This document shows, one piece after another, positions 38,497 through 47,009 of a stretch of 53,607 nucleotides of DNA. The first letter of the stretch is position 1; each line of letters starts with the position of its first letter. The notes below the pieces were generated by a model, which was given only the letters and a program-made list of their open reading frames with translations, was not told where the DNA came from and made no database searches. This stretch comes from CAIKZZ01 sp035524595 (GTDB lineage Bacteria > Pseudomonadota > Gammaproteobacteria > Steroidobacterales > Steroidobacteraceae): positions 1 through 53,607 of the forward strand of contig DATKOP010000079.1 of the NCBI GenBank assembly GCA_035524595.1, read 5' to 3'. Both the position numbers and the translations under genes were made by a program.

Positions 38497-39327
38497 TCAG
38501 CGCGCGGGCTTGCGGAACTTGAGCACGAAGTTGTCGGCCTCGCCGATCGCGACGTAGCGGGCGCGGTCCTTGTCGCCCTGCGACAGCGTCGGCGGCAGGG
38601 TCCAGACGCCGTCCACCCAGTCCTTGGTGTCCCTCGGATTGGCGTCGATCTCGGAAGAGCCGACGAACTCGAAGCCGGCCTTCCTGGCGAGCGCGATCGC
38701 GTAGTCCTCGCGCACGTAGCCGGTCGGGGCCTTCGGGTCCTGCGGCTGGTCGGCGCGGCCGCGGTGGCCCTCGACGCCGAGGATGCCGCCCGGCTTCAGC
38801 GCCTTGTAGCAGGCCGCGAACACGTCGTCGACGTAGCCCGCCTCCATCCAGTTGTGGATGTTGCGGAACGTCAGCACGAGGTCCGCGGAGCCGGCCGGCG
38901 CGATGTCGAAGTGGCCGGGCCCGAGCGTCGTCTCGATGAGGTCGCCGAGCCGGTCCCTCTGCGCCGCGACGCGGGCGCGCCAGCGCGCGACGTTGGCGTC
39001 CTCCTCGGCGTTGCCCGGCGACGGCAGCGCGACGTAGTAGTGGCCCTGCTTGGCGACGTAGGGCCCGAGGATCTCGGTCCAGTAGCCGCCGCCGGGCCAG
39101 AGCTCGACGACCGTCATCGACGGCTTGAGGCCGAAGAACGTCAGCTCCTCGGCCGGGTGGCGCGCCGGGTCGCGGGCGACGAAGCGGGGCTCGCGCGCCG
39201 GGCTCGCCACCAGCGCGAGCAGTGCGGGATCCGGCGCGGGAGTCGCGGGCGGCGCGGCGGCGGCGGCGGCGGTGGCGGCGGCGAGGCAGAGGAGTGCGGC
39301 GAGGCGCGGGGCGTGGCTGGCGGGCAT
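38497..39327 (-). CDS. Exported class I methyltransferase-like protein
   Basis: The 276-residue product begins with a clear signal peptide (about 1-25, Ala-rich) and is followed by a methyltransferase-like domain. Motif I reads VVELWPGGGYWTEILGPYV and motif IV is in DLVLTFRNIHNWM. Proteins like this are found with signal peptides in several proteobacteria although SAM is a cytoplasmic cofactor. The ribosome binding site CCAGGAGGG precedes the ATG. It is at the end of a minus-strand gene series but separated from the GNAT gene by 56 bases. Confidence 0.82.
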   Translation of the reverse strand: MPASHAPRLAALLCLAAATAAAAAAPPATPAPDPALLALVASPAREPRFVARDPARHPAEELTFFGLKPSMTVVELWPGGGYWTEILGPYVAKQGHYYVALPSPGNAEEDANVARWRARVAAQRDRLGDLIETTLGPGHFDIAPAGSADLVLTFRNIHNWMEAGYVDDVFAACYKALKPGGILGVEGHRGRADQPQDPKAPTGYVREDYAIALARKAGFEFVGSSEIDANPRDTKDWVDGVWTLPPTLSQGDKDRARYVAIGEADNFVLKFRKPAR

Positions 39328-39383
39328 CGGACCCTCCTGGGGCGAGGCCGGCATTCTAGCGCCCCCGGGGCCGCCGCCGGACC

Positions 39384-39911
39384 TCAGTCGAGCGGGCGCA
39401 CCAGCAGCCGGTCGGTCTGCAGGCTCGCGCCGAGCCGGAAGGTGGTCGTACCGACGTCGTCGAAGCCGCTCTTTGCATAGAAGCGCCGCGCCCGCAGGCT
39501 GTGCTCCCAGGTCGTGAGCCAGAGCCGGTCGCAGCCGGCGTCGCGGGCCTCGTCCACCGCGGCCGCCATCAGCGCCGCGGCGACGCCGCGACCGTGCCGG
39601 CTGCCGTCGACGTAGAAGCGGCGCACCTCGCACGGCGCGCGCGCCGCGACCGCGGCGTGCGCGCGGCCCGCGCCGAGCAGCGCGTAGCCGACGATGGCGC
39701 CGTCCTCGAGCGCCAGCAGGCAGCGCACCGCGGCGTCGGCGAGCTCGGCCGCGGTCTGGTCCGCATCGTAGGTCTCGGCGACGTGCAGCTCCACGTCGGC
39801 AGGCTCGTTGCGCGGGCCGTAGGCCTCGCGGAACGCGCGCACCGCGAAGGCGGCGAGCTCGGCCGCGTCGGCGGGCGTGGCGCGGCGGATGCGCGGCGCG
39901 GCGCCGCTCAC
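39384..39911 (-). CDS. GNAT family N-acetyltransferase
   Basis: This 175-residue acyltransferase carries the acetyl-CoA-binding motif A in CEVRRFYVDGSRHGRGVAAALM (Arg-x-x-Gly type; split as CEVRRFYVDG and SRHGRGVAAALM) and LTTWEHSLRARRFYAKSGF, typical of GNAT enzymes. The GTG start at 39911 overlaps the stop of the upstream PHA-system gene by four bases. The acceptor substrate is unknown. Confidence 0.88.
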   Translation of the reverse strand: MSGAAPRIRRATPADAAELAAFAVRAFREAYGPRNEPADVELHVAETYDADQTAAELADAAVRCLLALEDGAIVGYALLGAGRAHAAVAARAPCEVRRFYVDGSRHGRGVAAALMAAAVDEARDAGCDRLWLTTWEHSLRARRFYAKSGFDDVGTTTFRLGASLQTDRLLVRPLD

Positions 39912-40186
39912 CCGGCGAGCTCGCGGTCGAGGATGCGGGCGATCTCGGACTCGGCGCGGCCGCGGAACATCGACAGCGCGAAGCCGAGGCGGGCGTCGAC
40001 CACGATCTCGTCGCGCCCGACGCGCACGGTGCCGTTGACGTTCGGGTGCTCGATGCGCAGCAGGTCGCCCTCCCAGCGGCAGGCGGCACCGAAGCGCTCG
40101 GAGAGGCGGTCGGCGACGTGCTGGATGCGCCGGTGCGCCTCGGCGTGCTTGAGCGCGTGCGGCCGCCGGATCGAGAGGTGGCTCAT
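39908..40186 (-). CDS. Polyhydroxyalkanoic acid system family protein
   Basis: The 92-residue protein shows the compact fold of the PHA_gran_rgn family: MSHLSIRRPHALKHAEAHRR at the start and GTVRVGRDEIVVDARLGFAL in the middle. Members are annotated near polyhydroxyalkanoate genes, but many occur elsewhere and their function is not firmly known. Here it is coupled by ATGA overlap to purD upstream and by GTGA to the GNAT gene downstream, with no PHA synthase in view. Confidence 0.85.
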   Translation of the reverse strand: MSHLSIRRPHALKHAEAHRRIQHVADRLSERFGAACRWEGDLLRIEHPNVNGTVRVGRDEIVVDARLGFALSMFRGRAESEIARILDRELAG

Positions 40187-41475
40187 CCGGCGGCCGCCTG
40201 CTCGCGCGCGATCGCACGGTAGCCGATGTCGCGGCGGCACTGCATGCCGGCGAAGCGGATCACGTCGACCAGCGCGTAGGCCTCGCGCTGCGCGGCGGCG
40301 ACCGTGGCGCCGCGGCCGACGGCGCACAGCACGCGCCCGCCTGCGGTGACCACCGCCTCGCCCCGCCGCGCGGTGCCGGCGTGGAACACCTTGCCCGGCA
40401 GGCGCGCCGCCGCCGCCAGCCCCTCGATCGGGTCGCCCTGGCGCGGCGCCTGCGGGTAGCCGGCCGCGGCCAGCACGACGCCGACCGCGGCGCGGCTGTC
40501 CCAGCGCGGCGCGGCGGTCGCGAGCCGGCCCTCGAGGGCCGCCTCGACGAGCTCGACGAGGTCGGACTCGAGCCGCATCAGGATCGGCTGCGTCTCGGGG
40601 TCGCCGAGCCGGCAGTTGAACTCGATGACGTTCGGCGTGCCGTCCGGGGCGATCATCAGGCCCGCGTACAGGAAGCCCGTGTAGGGCGTGCCGTCCGCGA
40701 CCAGCCCGCGCACCGTGGGCTCGATGACCTCGCGCATGATGCGGGCGTGCAGCTCGGCGCTGACCACCGGCGCGGGCGAATAGGCGCCCATGCCGCCGGT
40801 GTTCGGGCCCTGGTCGCCGTCGCCGACCCGCTTGTGGTCCTGCGAGGTCGCGAGCGGCAGCGCCCGTGCGCCGTCGACGACGACGATGAAGCTCGCTTCC
40901 TCGCCCGGCAGGAACTCCTCGACCACGACCGTGTCGCCGGCGCTGCCGAAGCTGCCGGCGAACATCGCCTCGATGGCCGCGCAGGCCTCGGCGTGCGTCG
41001 CGGCGATCACCACGCCCTTGCCGGCTGCGAGGCCATCGGCCTTGACCACGATCGGCGGGCGCCGCGCGCGCACGAAGGCCGGGTCGAAGTCCGCGCGCGT
41101 GAAGCGCGCGTAGCCGGCGCTCGGGATCCGGTGCCGCGCCAGGAACTCCTTGGCGAAGGCCTTCGAGCCCTCGAGCCGCGCGCAGGCGCGTGTCGGGCCG
41201 AAGCAGCGCAGCCCGGCGGCCTGGAACTCGTCGACGATGCCGAGCACCAGCGGCAGCTCCGGGCCGACGATCGTCAGGTCGATGCGCTCGCGGCGCGCGA
41301 ACGCCACGAGCGCCGCGATGTCGTCGGCGGCGATCGCCACGTTCTCGCAGCGTGCCTCGGCGGCGGTGCCGGCGTTGCCCGGGGCGAGGAACACGCGCGC
41401 GACGCGCGGCGAGGCGGCGACCTTCCACGCCAGCGCGTGCTCGCGGCCGCCGGACCCGACGATCAGTACGCGCAT
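40183..41475 (-). CDS. purD: Phosphoribosylamine-glycine ligase PurD
   Basis: PurD catalyses the second step of purine synthesis, joining glycine to phosphoribosylamine with ATP. The 430-residue enzyme opens with MRVLIVGSGGREHALAWK and contains the ATP-grasp motifs VVKADGLAAGKGVVIA and FNCRLGDPETQPILMRL. Length matches the family. It follows purH by 16 bases, the usual purHD order, and its own stop overlaps the PHA-system gene start (ATGA). Confidence 0.97.
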   Translation of the reverse strand: MRVLIVGSGGREHALAWKVAASPRVARVFLAPGNAGTAAEARCENVAIAADDIAALVAFARRERIDLTIVGPELPLVLGIVDEFQAAGLRCFGPTRACARLEGSKAFAKEFLARHRIPSAGYARFTRADFDPAFVRARRPPIVVKADGLAAGKGVVIAATHAEACAAIEAMFAGSFGSAGDTVVVEEFLPGEEASFIVVVDGARALPLATSQDHKRVGDGDQGPNTGGMGAYSPAPVVSAELHARIMREVIEPTVRGLVADGTPYTGFLYAGLMIAPDGTPNVIEFNCRLGDPETQPILMRLESDLVELVEAALEGRLATAAPRWDSRAAVGVVLAAAGYPQAPRQGDPIEGLAAAARLPGKVFHAGTARRGEAVVTAGGRVLCAVGRGATVAAAQREAYALVDVIRFAGMQCRRDIGYRAIAREQAAAG

Positions 41476-41491
41476 CGGAGCCCCGCGGCCG

Positions 41492-43069
41492 TCAGTGGCG
41501 GAAGTGGCGCATGCCGGTGAACACCATCGCCATGCCGTGCTCGTCGGCGGCGGCGATGACCTCGTCGTCGCGCAGCGAGCCGCCCGGCTGGATCACCGCG
41601 CCGATGCCGTACTCGGCGGCGACGTCGAGACCGTCGCGGAACGGGAAGAACGCGTCCGAGGCCATCGCCGCACCGCGCACCGCGAACCCCGCGTCGGAGG
41701 CCTTCATCGCGGCGATGCGGCTCGAGACGACCCGGCTCATCTGGCCCGCGCCGATGCCGAGCGTCAGCCGGTCGCGGGCGTAGACGATGGCGTTCGACTT
41801 GACGTACTTGCAGACACGCCAGGCGAACTCGAGGTCGGCGAGCTCGCGCGCGTCCGGCACGCGGCGCGTGACGACCCTGAGGGCGGCGGCGTCGAGCGCG
41901 CCCGTGTCGCGGTCCTGCACCAGCAGCCCGCCGGCGACGCTGCGGTACTCGAGCGCCGCCCCGGACGGGCCGCCGAGCTCGCCCGTCACCAGCACGCGCA
42001 CGTTCGCCTTGGCGGCGGTGACCGCGAGCGCGTCCGCGGCGGCGGCTGGCGCGACGATCACCTCGACGAACTGCTGCTCGACGATCGCGCGCGCGGTGGC
42101 GGCGTCGAGCGCGCGGTTGAAGGCGATGATGCCGCCGAAGGCCGAGGTCGGGTCGGTGCGGTAGGCCTGCCGGTAGGCGGCCTCGGGCGTCGCCGCCAGC
42201 GCCACGCCGCAGGGGTTGGCGTGCTTGACGATGACGCAGGCGGGCTCGGCGAACTGCCGCACGCACTCGAGCGCGGTGTCGGCGTCGGCGATGTTGTTGT
42301 AGGACAGCTCCTTGCCCTGCAGCTGGCGGCCGGCGGCGATGCCGACGCCGCCCGCGACCGGGTCGGCGTAGAACGCGCCGCGCTGGTGCGGGTTCTCGCC
42401 GTAGCGCAGCTCGAGCTTCTTGACGTAGCGCAGCTCGAGCGTCTCGGGGAAGCCGGCCGCGTCGGCCCGCGCGGCGCGGCCGAGCCAGTCGGCGACCATC
42501 GTGTCGTAGCGTGCGGTGTGCGCGTAGGCGTGCGCCGCGAGCCGCTGCCTGAGCGCGAAGTCGGTGCCGCCGGCATCGAGCGCGGCGAGCAGCGCGGCGT
42601 AGTCGGCGGGATCGACCAGCACCGCGACGTGCTCGTGGTTCTTGGCCGCTGCGCGCAGCATCGCCGGCCCGCCGATGTCGATGTTCTCGACGCCGTCCGC
42701 GTAGCTCGCGTCGGGGCGCGCGACGGTCGCGGCGAAGGGGTAGAGGTTGACGACCAGCAGGTCGATCGGCTCGATGCCGTGCTCGCGCATGACCGCGTCG
42801 TCGGTGCCGCGCCGGCCGAGCAGCGCGCCGTGCACGCGCGGGTGCAGCGTCTTGACGCGGCCGTCCATGATCTCGGGGAAGCCGGTGTAGGCGGAGACTT
42901 CCGTGACCGCGAGGCCGGCGCCGGCGAGCAGCCTCGCCGTGCCGCCGGTGGACAGGAGCGCGACGCCGCGCGCCGCGAGCGCCTGGCCGAGCTCGACGAT
43001 GCCGCGCTTGTCGGAGACGCTGAGCAGCGCGCGCCGCACCGGTGCCCGGGCGACGCCGCTACTCGTCAA
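41492..43069 (-). CDS. purH: Bifunctional AICAR transformylase/IMP cyclohydrolase PurH
   Basis: PurH performs the last two steps of IMP synthesis. The 525-residue protein has the cyclohydrolase domain (VRRALLSVSDKRGIVELG, STGGTARLLAG, VSAYTGFPEIMDGRVKTL) and the transformylase domain (LRYGENPHQRGAFY, VIVKHANPCGVA). The likely start is a TTG at 43069, inside the end of fis, with GAGGA 8 bases before it; a GTG at 43039 is an alternative. The 11-base overlap with fis suggests coupled expression. Confidence 0.96.
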   Translation of the reverse strand: MTSSGVARAPVRRALLSVSDKRGIVELGQALAARGVALLSTGGTARLLAGAGLAVTEVSAYTGFPEIMDGRVKTLHPRVHGALLGRRGTDDAVMREHGIEPIDLLVVNLYPFAATVARPDASYADGVENIDIGGPAMLRAAAKNHEHVAVLVDPADYAALLAALDAGGTDFALRQRLAAHAYAHTARYDTMVADWLGRAARADAAGFPETLELRYVKKLELRYGENPHQRGAFYADPVAGGVGIAAGRQLQGKELSYNNIADADTALECVRQFAEPACVIVKHANPCGVALAATPEAAYRQAYRTDPTSAFGGIIAFNRALDAATARAIVEQQFVEVIVAPAAAADALAVTAAKANVRVLVTGELGGPSGAALEYRSVAGGLLVQDRDTGALDAAALRVVTRRVPDARELADLEFAWRVCKYVKSNAIVYARDRLTLGIGAGQMSRVVSSRIAAMKASDAGFAVRGAAMASDAFFPFRDGLDVAAEYGIGAVIQPGGSLRDDEVIAAADEHGMAMVFTGMRHFRH

Positions 43070-43364
43070 GTCCGTAGTCCTCGAGCTTGCGCCTGAGCGT
43101 GCCGCGATTGATGCCGAGGATCTCGGCGGCGCGGCACTGGTTGCCGGCGGTGTGGCGCATGACCGCGCGGAACAGCGGCTCCTCGACCTCGCGCATCACG
43201 AGCTCGTAGAGCCCCGAAGGGCGGTGGCCGTTGAGCCGCTCGAAGTAGGCGCCGAGCGCAGCCTCGGCGTGCTCGCGCAGCGGCACGTCCTTCAGGCCGC
43301 CGCGCGGCGGTGCGCGGACCACGATCTCGCGACGCGCGCGGGTCGCCTTTCTGCCGTTCGCCAT
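43059..43364 (-). CDS. fis: Nucleoid protein / regulator Fis
   Basis: Fis bends DNA and regulates rRNA and growth-phase genes. The 101-residue protein has the conserved C-terminal helix-turn-helix AGNQCRAAEILGINRGTLRRKL and ends YGLDE. The N-terminal half is basic and less conserved, as usual. It lies downstream of dusB, the ancestral dusB-fis order of gammaproteobacteria, and overlaps the purH start. Confidence 0.95.
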   Translation of the reverse strand: MANGRKATRARREIVVRAPPRGGLKDVPLREHAEAALGAYFERLNGHRPSGLYELVMREVEEPLFRAVMRHTAGNQCRAAEILGINRGTLRRKLEDYGLDE

Positions 43365-43409
43365 CGTGTCGTCCCCGTCGTCCCGCCGGTCGCGGGCAGC
43401 GGCCGCGCC

Positions 43410-44510
43410 CTACGCGACCATGGCCCTTGGCCGCGGCCGGTCGCGCCACGGCGATCCCGAACCCGGCTCCGGCTCTTCGTGCTCCCCGGCCGCCGGCGCA
43501 TCGCCGACCGCCGCCTCCAACCACGCGCGCGCGAGCGCCAGCTGCACCGCGGCCGACTCGGCGACGCGCATCTCTCGAAACAGCGCGTCGGCGCTGGTTA
43601 CGGCGAGTGTGTCGTCTCGTTGGCTCTGGTGGGCCGGCAGCGCCGCGTCGCGATACCAGCCGAGATGCTTGCGTGCCACCCGGACCCCGGCGTGCTCGCC
43701 GTAGAAGGCGTACAGCTGGTCCAGGTGCGCGAGCATGATATCACGGACTTCGGCGCGCGCCGGCGGCGGCAGCTCGCGGCCGGTCGTAAGGAAATGCCGT
43801 ACTTCGCGAAAGATCCACGGCCGGCCCTGCGCCGCGCGCCCGATCATCACGGCATCTGCGCCGCTTTCTTCGAGTACCGCGCGCGCTTTCGCGCCGGAGT
43901 CGATGTCGCCATTCGCAAAAACCGGAATCCGCACCGCGTCCTTGATCGCGCGGATGGTTGCGTATTCGGCGGCGCCCTGATAGTGGTCCGCCCGCGTCCG
44001 GCCGTGGACCGCGAGCGCCTGCACGCCGAGCTCGGCCGCGAGCCGCGCGACGCGCGGCCCGTTGCGGCTGGCCGCGTCCCAGCCGGTGCGCAGCTTGAGC
44101 GTGACCGGGACCTGCACCGCGCGCACCACCGCAGCGAGGATGGCGGCGACCAGCGGCTCGTCGCGCAACAGCGCCGAGCCCGCCGCGCGGTTGCAGACCT
44201 TCTTCGCCGGGCAGCCCATGTTGATGTCGATGATCTGGGCGCCGAGGTCGACGTTGCGGCGCGCCGCGTCCGCCATCATCGCCGGCTCGCCGCCGGCGAT
44301 CTGCACAACGCGCGGCTCGGGCTCGCCGGCATGGTCCATGCGGCGCTGCGATTTGGGCGTGTGCCACAGCCGCACGTCCGAGGTCACCATCTCCGAGGCG
44401 GCGAGCCCCGCGCCCAGCCGGCGGCACAGCAGCCGGAACGGCCGGTCGGTCACGCCGGCCATCGGCGCCAGCGCGAGCGGCGCGGCGAGCTCGAAGGGCC
44501 CGATGCGCAT
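43410..44510 (-). CDS. dusB: tRNA-dihydrouridine synthase B
   Basis: DusB reduces uridine in the tRNA D-loop using FMN and NADPH. The 366-residue protein shows APMAGVTDRPFR, the catalytic-Cys motif INMGCPAKKVCNRAAGSALL, the substrate motif TLKLRTGWD and FMN-binding GRAAQGRPWIF. The ATG at 44510 shares a base with the stop of the DUF3426 gene (TGATG). A Pro/Glu-rich C-terminal tail of about 25 residues extends beyond the usual end. Confidence 0.95.
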   Translation of the reverse strand: MRIGPFELAAPLALAPMAGVTDRPFRLLCRRLGAGLAASEMVTSDVRLWHTPKSQRRMDHAGEPEPRVVQIAGGEPAMMADAARRNVDLGAQIIDINMGCPAKKVCNRAAGSALLRDEPLVAAILAAVVRAVQVPVTLKLRTGWDAASRNGPRVARLAAELGVQALAVHGRTRADHYQGAAEYATIRAIKDAVRIPVFANGDIDSGAKARAVLEESGADAVMIGRAAQGRPWIFREVRHFLTTGRELPPPARAEVRDIMLAHLDQLYAFYGEHAGVRVARKHLGWYRDAALPAHQSQRDDTLAVTSADALFREMRVAESAAVQLALARAWLEAAVGDAPAAGEHEEPEPGSGSPWRDRPRPRAMVA

Positions 44511-46057
44511 CAGCCGCCGCCGGCCTTGGCGTCGGCGCCACAGTAGAGCGCCCCGTGGCGCGGCAGGCACACGTCGAGCTCGAAGCCGACCGCGAGGTTG
44601 CCGGGGTCGGCGAGGCTGAGGTCGGCGTCGGCGCGCGCGCCCGCGCCCAGCAGTTCGCGCGGCGCGGTCCGGCCGGGCAGGTACTCCGCCGGCGTGAACT
44701 CGCGCCGTCCCACCTGCGAGCCGAAGCGGTCCTCGAGCGTGACGCGCAGCAGCGGGAACGGCTGGGCACGCGTCGCGCGGTTGACGATGCTGGCGCGCAG
44801 CCTGAGCACGCCCGCGATCTCCTCGCTCTGCGCGCCCCATTGGCGCACGTCGTAGGCGCCGAGGTTCCAGCGCGGCTCGAGCGGCACGCCGAGCCGTGCG
44901 TACAGGGCCGCGAGGGCGGGGCCGGACAGCGATGACTCGGCCAGCGCGTCGCGATAGTGGTGCACCACCTGCACGGCGAGCCCGAGCGCGAGCAGCACCG
45001 CGGCCGCAGCCGCGGCGAGCCGGCGCGGCCCCGAGGTGCGCCCGCGGCCGGCGTGCCCGCCCGCCGGCTCGAACTCCGCCGCCGCCCCCGGCTCGACCGG
45101 CACCGGCGTCCACGCCGGCGCCGCCTCGCGCGGCGCGGCCGATGCCCGCGCCGCCGGCGCCGCGGCGCCGGGCCGGTGCTCGAGCTCGGCGACCTCGGCC
45201 GGCGCGAGCTCGCTGACCTGCTGCGGCTCGAGCTCGAGCTCGGCGGCGAAGTCGGGGACCCGGTACTCGTCGGTGCGGGCGAGCGGATCGTCGGCGATCT
45301 CCAGGATCATGAGCTCGTCCGGCGCCTCGAACCGCGCGTCGCCGGCGGCGGGGCGGTCGCCCGCCAGGTCGAGGTCGAGCGGTGCCGCGCGCGCCGCGGC
45401 CGGGTCGCGCACGAACACCTGCTCCCAGCTGTCGGCCGGCAGGTCGAACTCGAGCGCCGCATCGGAGATGTGCTCGCCGGCATCGTCGCCGATCACGATG
45501 TCCTCGACGTCGGCCGGCTCGAGAATGTTGACCTCGCCGTCGTCCGCGGCCGGCGCCGCCGGTGCCGTCGCGGTGCCCGCTGCCGGACCCGGCTTCGGGA
45601 CCGGCGCGGCCGCGCGCGTCGCGGCGGGCGGCCCGGCCGGTGCCGCGGTGGGCGCCGCGGTCGCCGAGCCGCGCGGCTGGCCGCCGCGGGCGAGGATGGC
45701 GGCGATCTCGCCGAGCTCGCGTTCCTCGTCGGCGGAGGGACGGTTGCGCGTCGCGGCGCCGAGTTCGCGGGCCGGCGGCGCGCTGCGCGGCGGCGCGGGC
45801 GGCTGCGGCGCGTTGCGCGGCGGCGGCGGCGGCGGCGGGGGCGGGGGCGGGGGCGGGGGCGCGCGCGTCTCGGCGGGTGCGCCGACGATGCGCGAGGCGG
45901 AGGCGGCGTTGACCTCGAGCTCGACGTCGTCGGTCAGGAACCGCAGCGCATCGAAGCTCGCGTCGCAGACGCCGCAGCGCACCTGGCCCTGCGCCGCGCG
46001 CAGCACCGGGGCCGTGACCCGGAACACCGTGCCGCATTCAGGACATTGCGTATACAC
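44510..46057 (-). CDS. Zinc-ribbon and DUF3426 membrane protein
   Basis: The 515-residue protein starts with an MJ0042-type zinc ribbon (CPECGTVFRV and VRCGVCDASFDA, two Cys pairs), followed by a long low-complexity acidic/proline region with a run of 14 prolines (about 70-85), a membrane helix (about 345-370, LAAAAAAVLLALGLAVQVVHHY), and the DUF3426 domain at the C-terminus (RASIVNRATRAQPFPLLRVT). This family sits between prmA and dusB in many gammaproteobacteria; function is unknown. The GTG start is 9 bases after prmA. Confidence 0.9.
   Translation of the reverse strand: MYTQCPECGTVFRVTAPVLRAAQGQVRCGVCDASFDALRFLTDDVELEVNAASASRIVGAPAETRAPPPPPPPPPPPPPPRNAPQPPAPPRSAPPARELGAATRNRPSADEERELGEIAAILARGGQPRGSATAAPTAAPAGPPAATRAAAPVPKPGPAAGTATAPAAPAADDGEVNILEPADVEDIVIGDDAGEHISDAALEFDLPADSWEQVFVRDPAAARAAPLDLDLAGDRPAAGDARFEAPDELMILEIADDPLARTDEYRVPDFAAELELEPQQVSELAPAEVAELEHRPGAAAPAARASAAPREAAPAWTPVPVEPGAAAEFEPAGGHAGRGRTSGPRRLAAAAAAVLLALGLAVQVVHHYRDALAESSLSGPALAALYARLGVPLEPRWNLGAYDVRQWGAQSEEIAGVLRLRASIVNRATRAQPFPLLRVTLEDRFGSQVGRREFTPAEYLPGRTAPRELLGAGARADADLSLADPGNLAVGFELDVCLPRHGALYCGADAKAGGG
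45837..45859 (+). repeat. (GGGGGC)n repeat, G-quadruplex-like
   Basis: Four tracts of five G separated by single C bases lie on the plus strand, within the DUF3426 gene. The complementary strand encodes prolines. A 6-base unit change keeps the frame, so length variation would change only the number of prolines. Confidence 0.75.
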
Positions 46058-46066
46058 GCTCTCGCC

Positions 46067-46960
46067 TCACGCGCGACGTCGGCCGACCAGCAGGGCCCAG
46101 CCGTCGCGCTGCCGCGGGCCCTGCATATCAAACCACGGCGCGTACGCCGCCGCCACGGCGTCGGCCTGCGCGCTGAGCAGGCCCGACAGCACCACCGCGC
46201 CGCCGGCGCGGCTCACCGCCGCGATGGCCGGGGCGAGCGCCACCAGGGGCTCGGCGAGGATGTTGGCGAGCACGACGTCGTAGTCCGCGCCCCAGGGGGC
46301 CTCGGCCGGGGCGATCTCGAGCGCGGCGCCGATGCCGTTGCGCGCGGCGTTGTCGCGCACGGCGATCAGCGCCTGCGGGTCGATGTCCTGCGCGTGCACG
46401 GCGGCCGCGCCGAGCGCGAGCGCCGCGATCGCGAGGATGCCGGAGCCGGTGCCGACGTCGAGCACGCGCCGCCCGTCGAGCGGCGCGCCGTCCAGCCACT
46501 CGAGGCAGAGCGCGGTCGTGGCGTGCGTGCCGGTGCCGAAGGCGAGGCCGGGATCGAGCCAGACGATGACCGGCGGGTCCGCGGCCGTGGCCTCGGCCGG
46601 CGGCGCCTGGCCGCCCGGGCAGATCCAGAGCCGGCGGCCGAAGCGCATCGGCCTGAAGTCCTTGAGCCATTCGCGCTCCCACGCGCGGTCGGCCAGGGTC
46701 TCGAAGCGCAGCTCGAGCCCGGGCCTGCCGAGCGCCTGGCGCAGCGTCGCCGCCAGGGCCTCCGGCGCCGTCGCCGGGTCGTAGAGTGCCGACAGCGCCA
46801 CGGTCGGCCAGAGCGGCGTCGCGCCCGGCTTGGGCTCGAGGATCGGCGCATCGCCCGCGTCCGACAGCGTCACGGCGAGCGCTCCGGCCGCGAAGCACGC
46901 GGCCTCGGCCGCGTCCGGGTCGAGGCCGGCGAGCGTCAGGTGCACTTGCAGGAATGGCAC
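46067..46960 (-). CDS. prmA: Ribosomal protein L11 methyltransferase PrmA
   Basis: PrmA trimethylates ribosomal protein L11. The 297-residue enzyme starts with a GTG at 46960 (MPFLQVHLTL), aligning with the E. coli start MPWIQL. It shows WEREWLKDFRPMRFGRRLWI, the SAM-site segments LDPGLAFGTGTH and LDVGTGSGILAIAALALGA, and the NILAEPL active-site stretch (NxLAxPL type). It is upstream of the DUF3426 and dusB genes in the usual order. Confidence 0.96.
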   Translation of the reverse strand: MPFLQVHLTLAGLDPDAAEAACFAAGALAVTLSDAGDAPILEPKPGATPLWPTVALSALYDPATAPEALAATLRQALGRPGLELRFETLADRAWEREWLKDFRPMRFGRRLWICPGGQAPPAEATAADPPVIVWLDPGLAFGTGTHATTALCLEWLDGAPLDGRRVLDVGTGSGILAIAALALGAAAVHAQDIDPQALIAVRDNAARNGIGAALEIAPAEAPWGADYDVVLANILAEPLVALAPAIAAVSRAGGAVVLSGLLSAQADAVAAAYAPWFDMQGPRQRDGWALLVGRRRA

Positions 46961-47009
46961 GGGCGGGCGGGGCGCCGGGCGTGCGCGCCGGCGGGACGCC
47001 GGGCGCGGC

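Noticed and set aside
45780..45860. A repeat array such as CRISPR in the GGC/GGGGGC-rich zone
   Set aside because: There are no spaced unique segments; it is simple-sequence repeat coding for proline.
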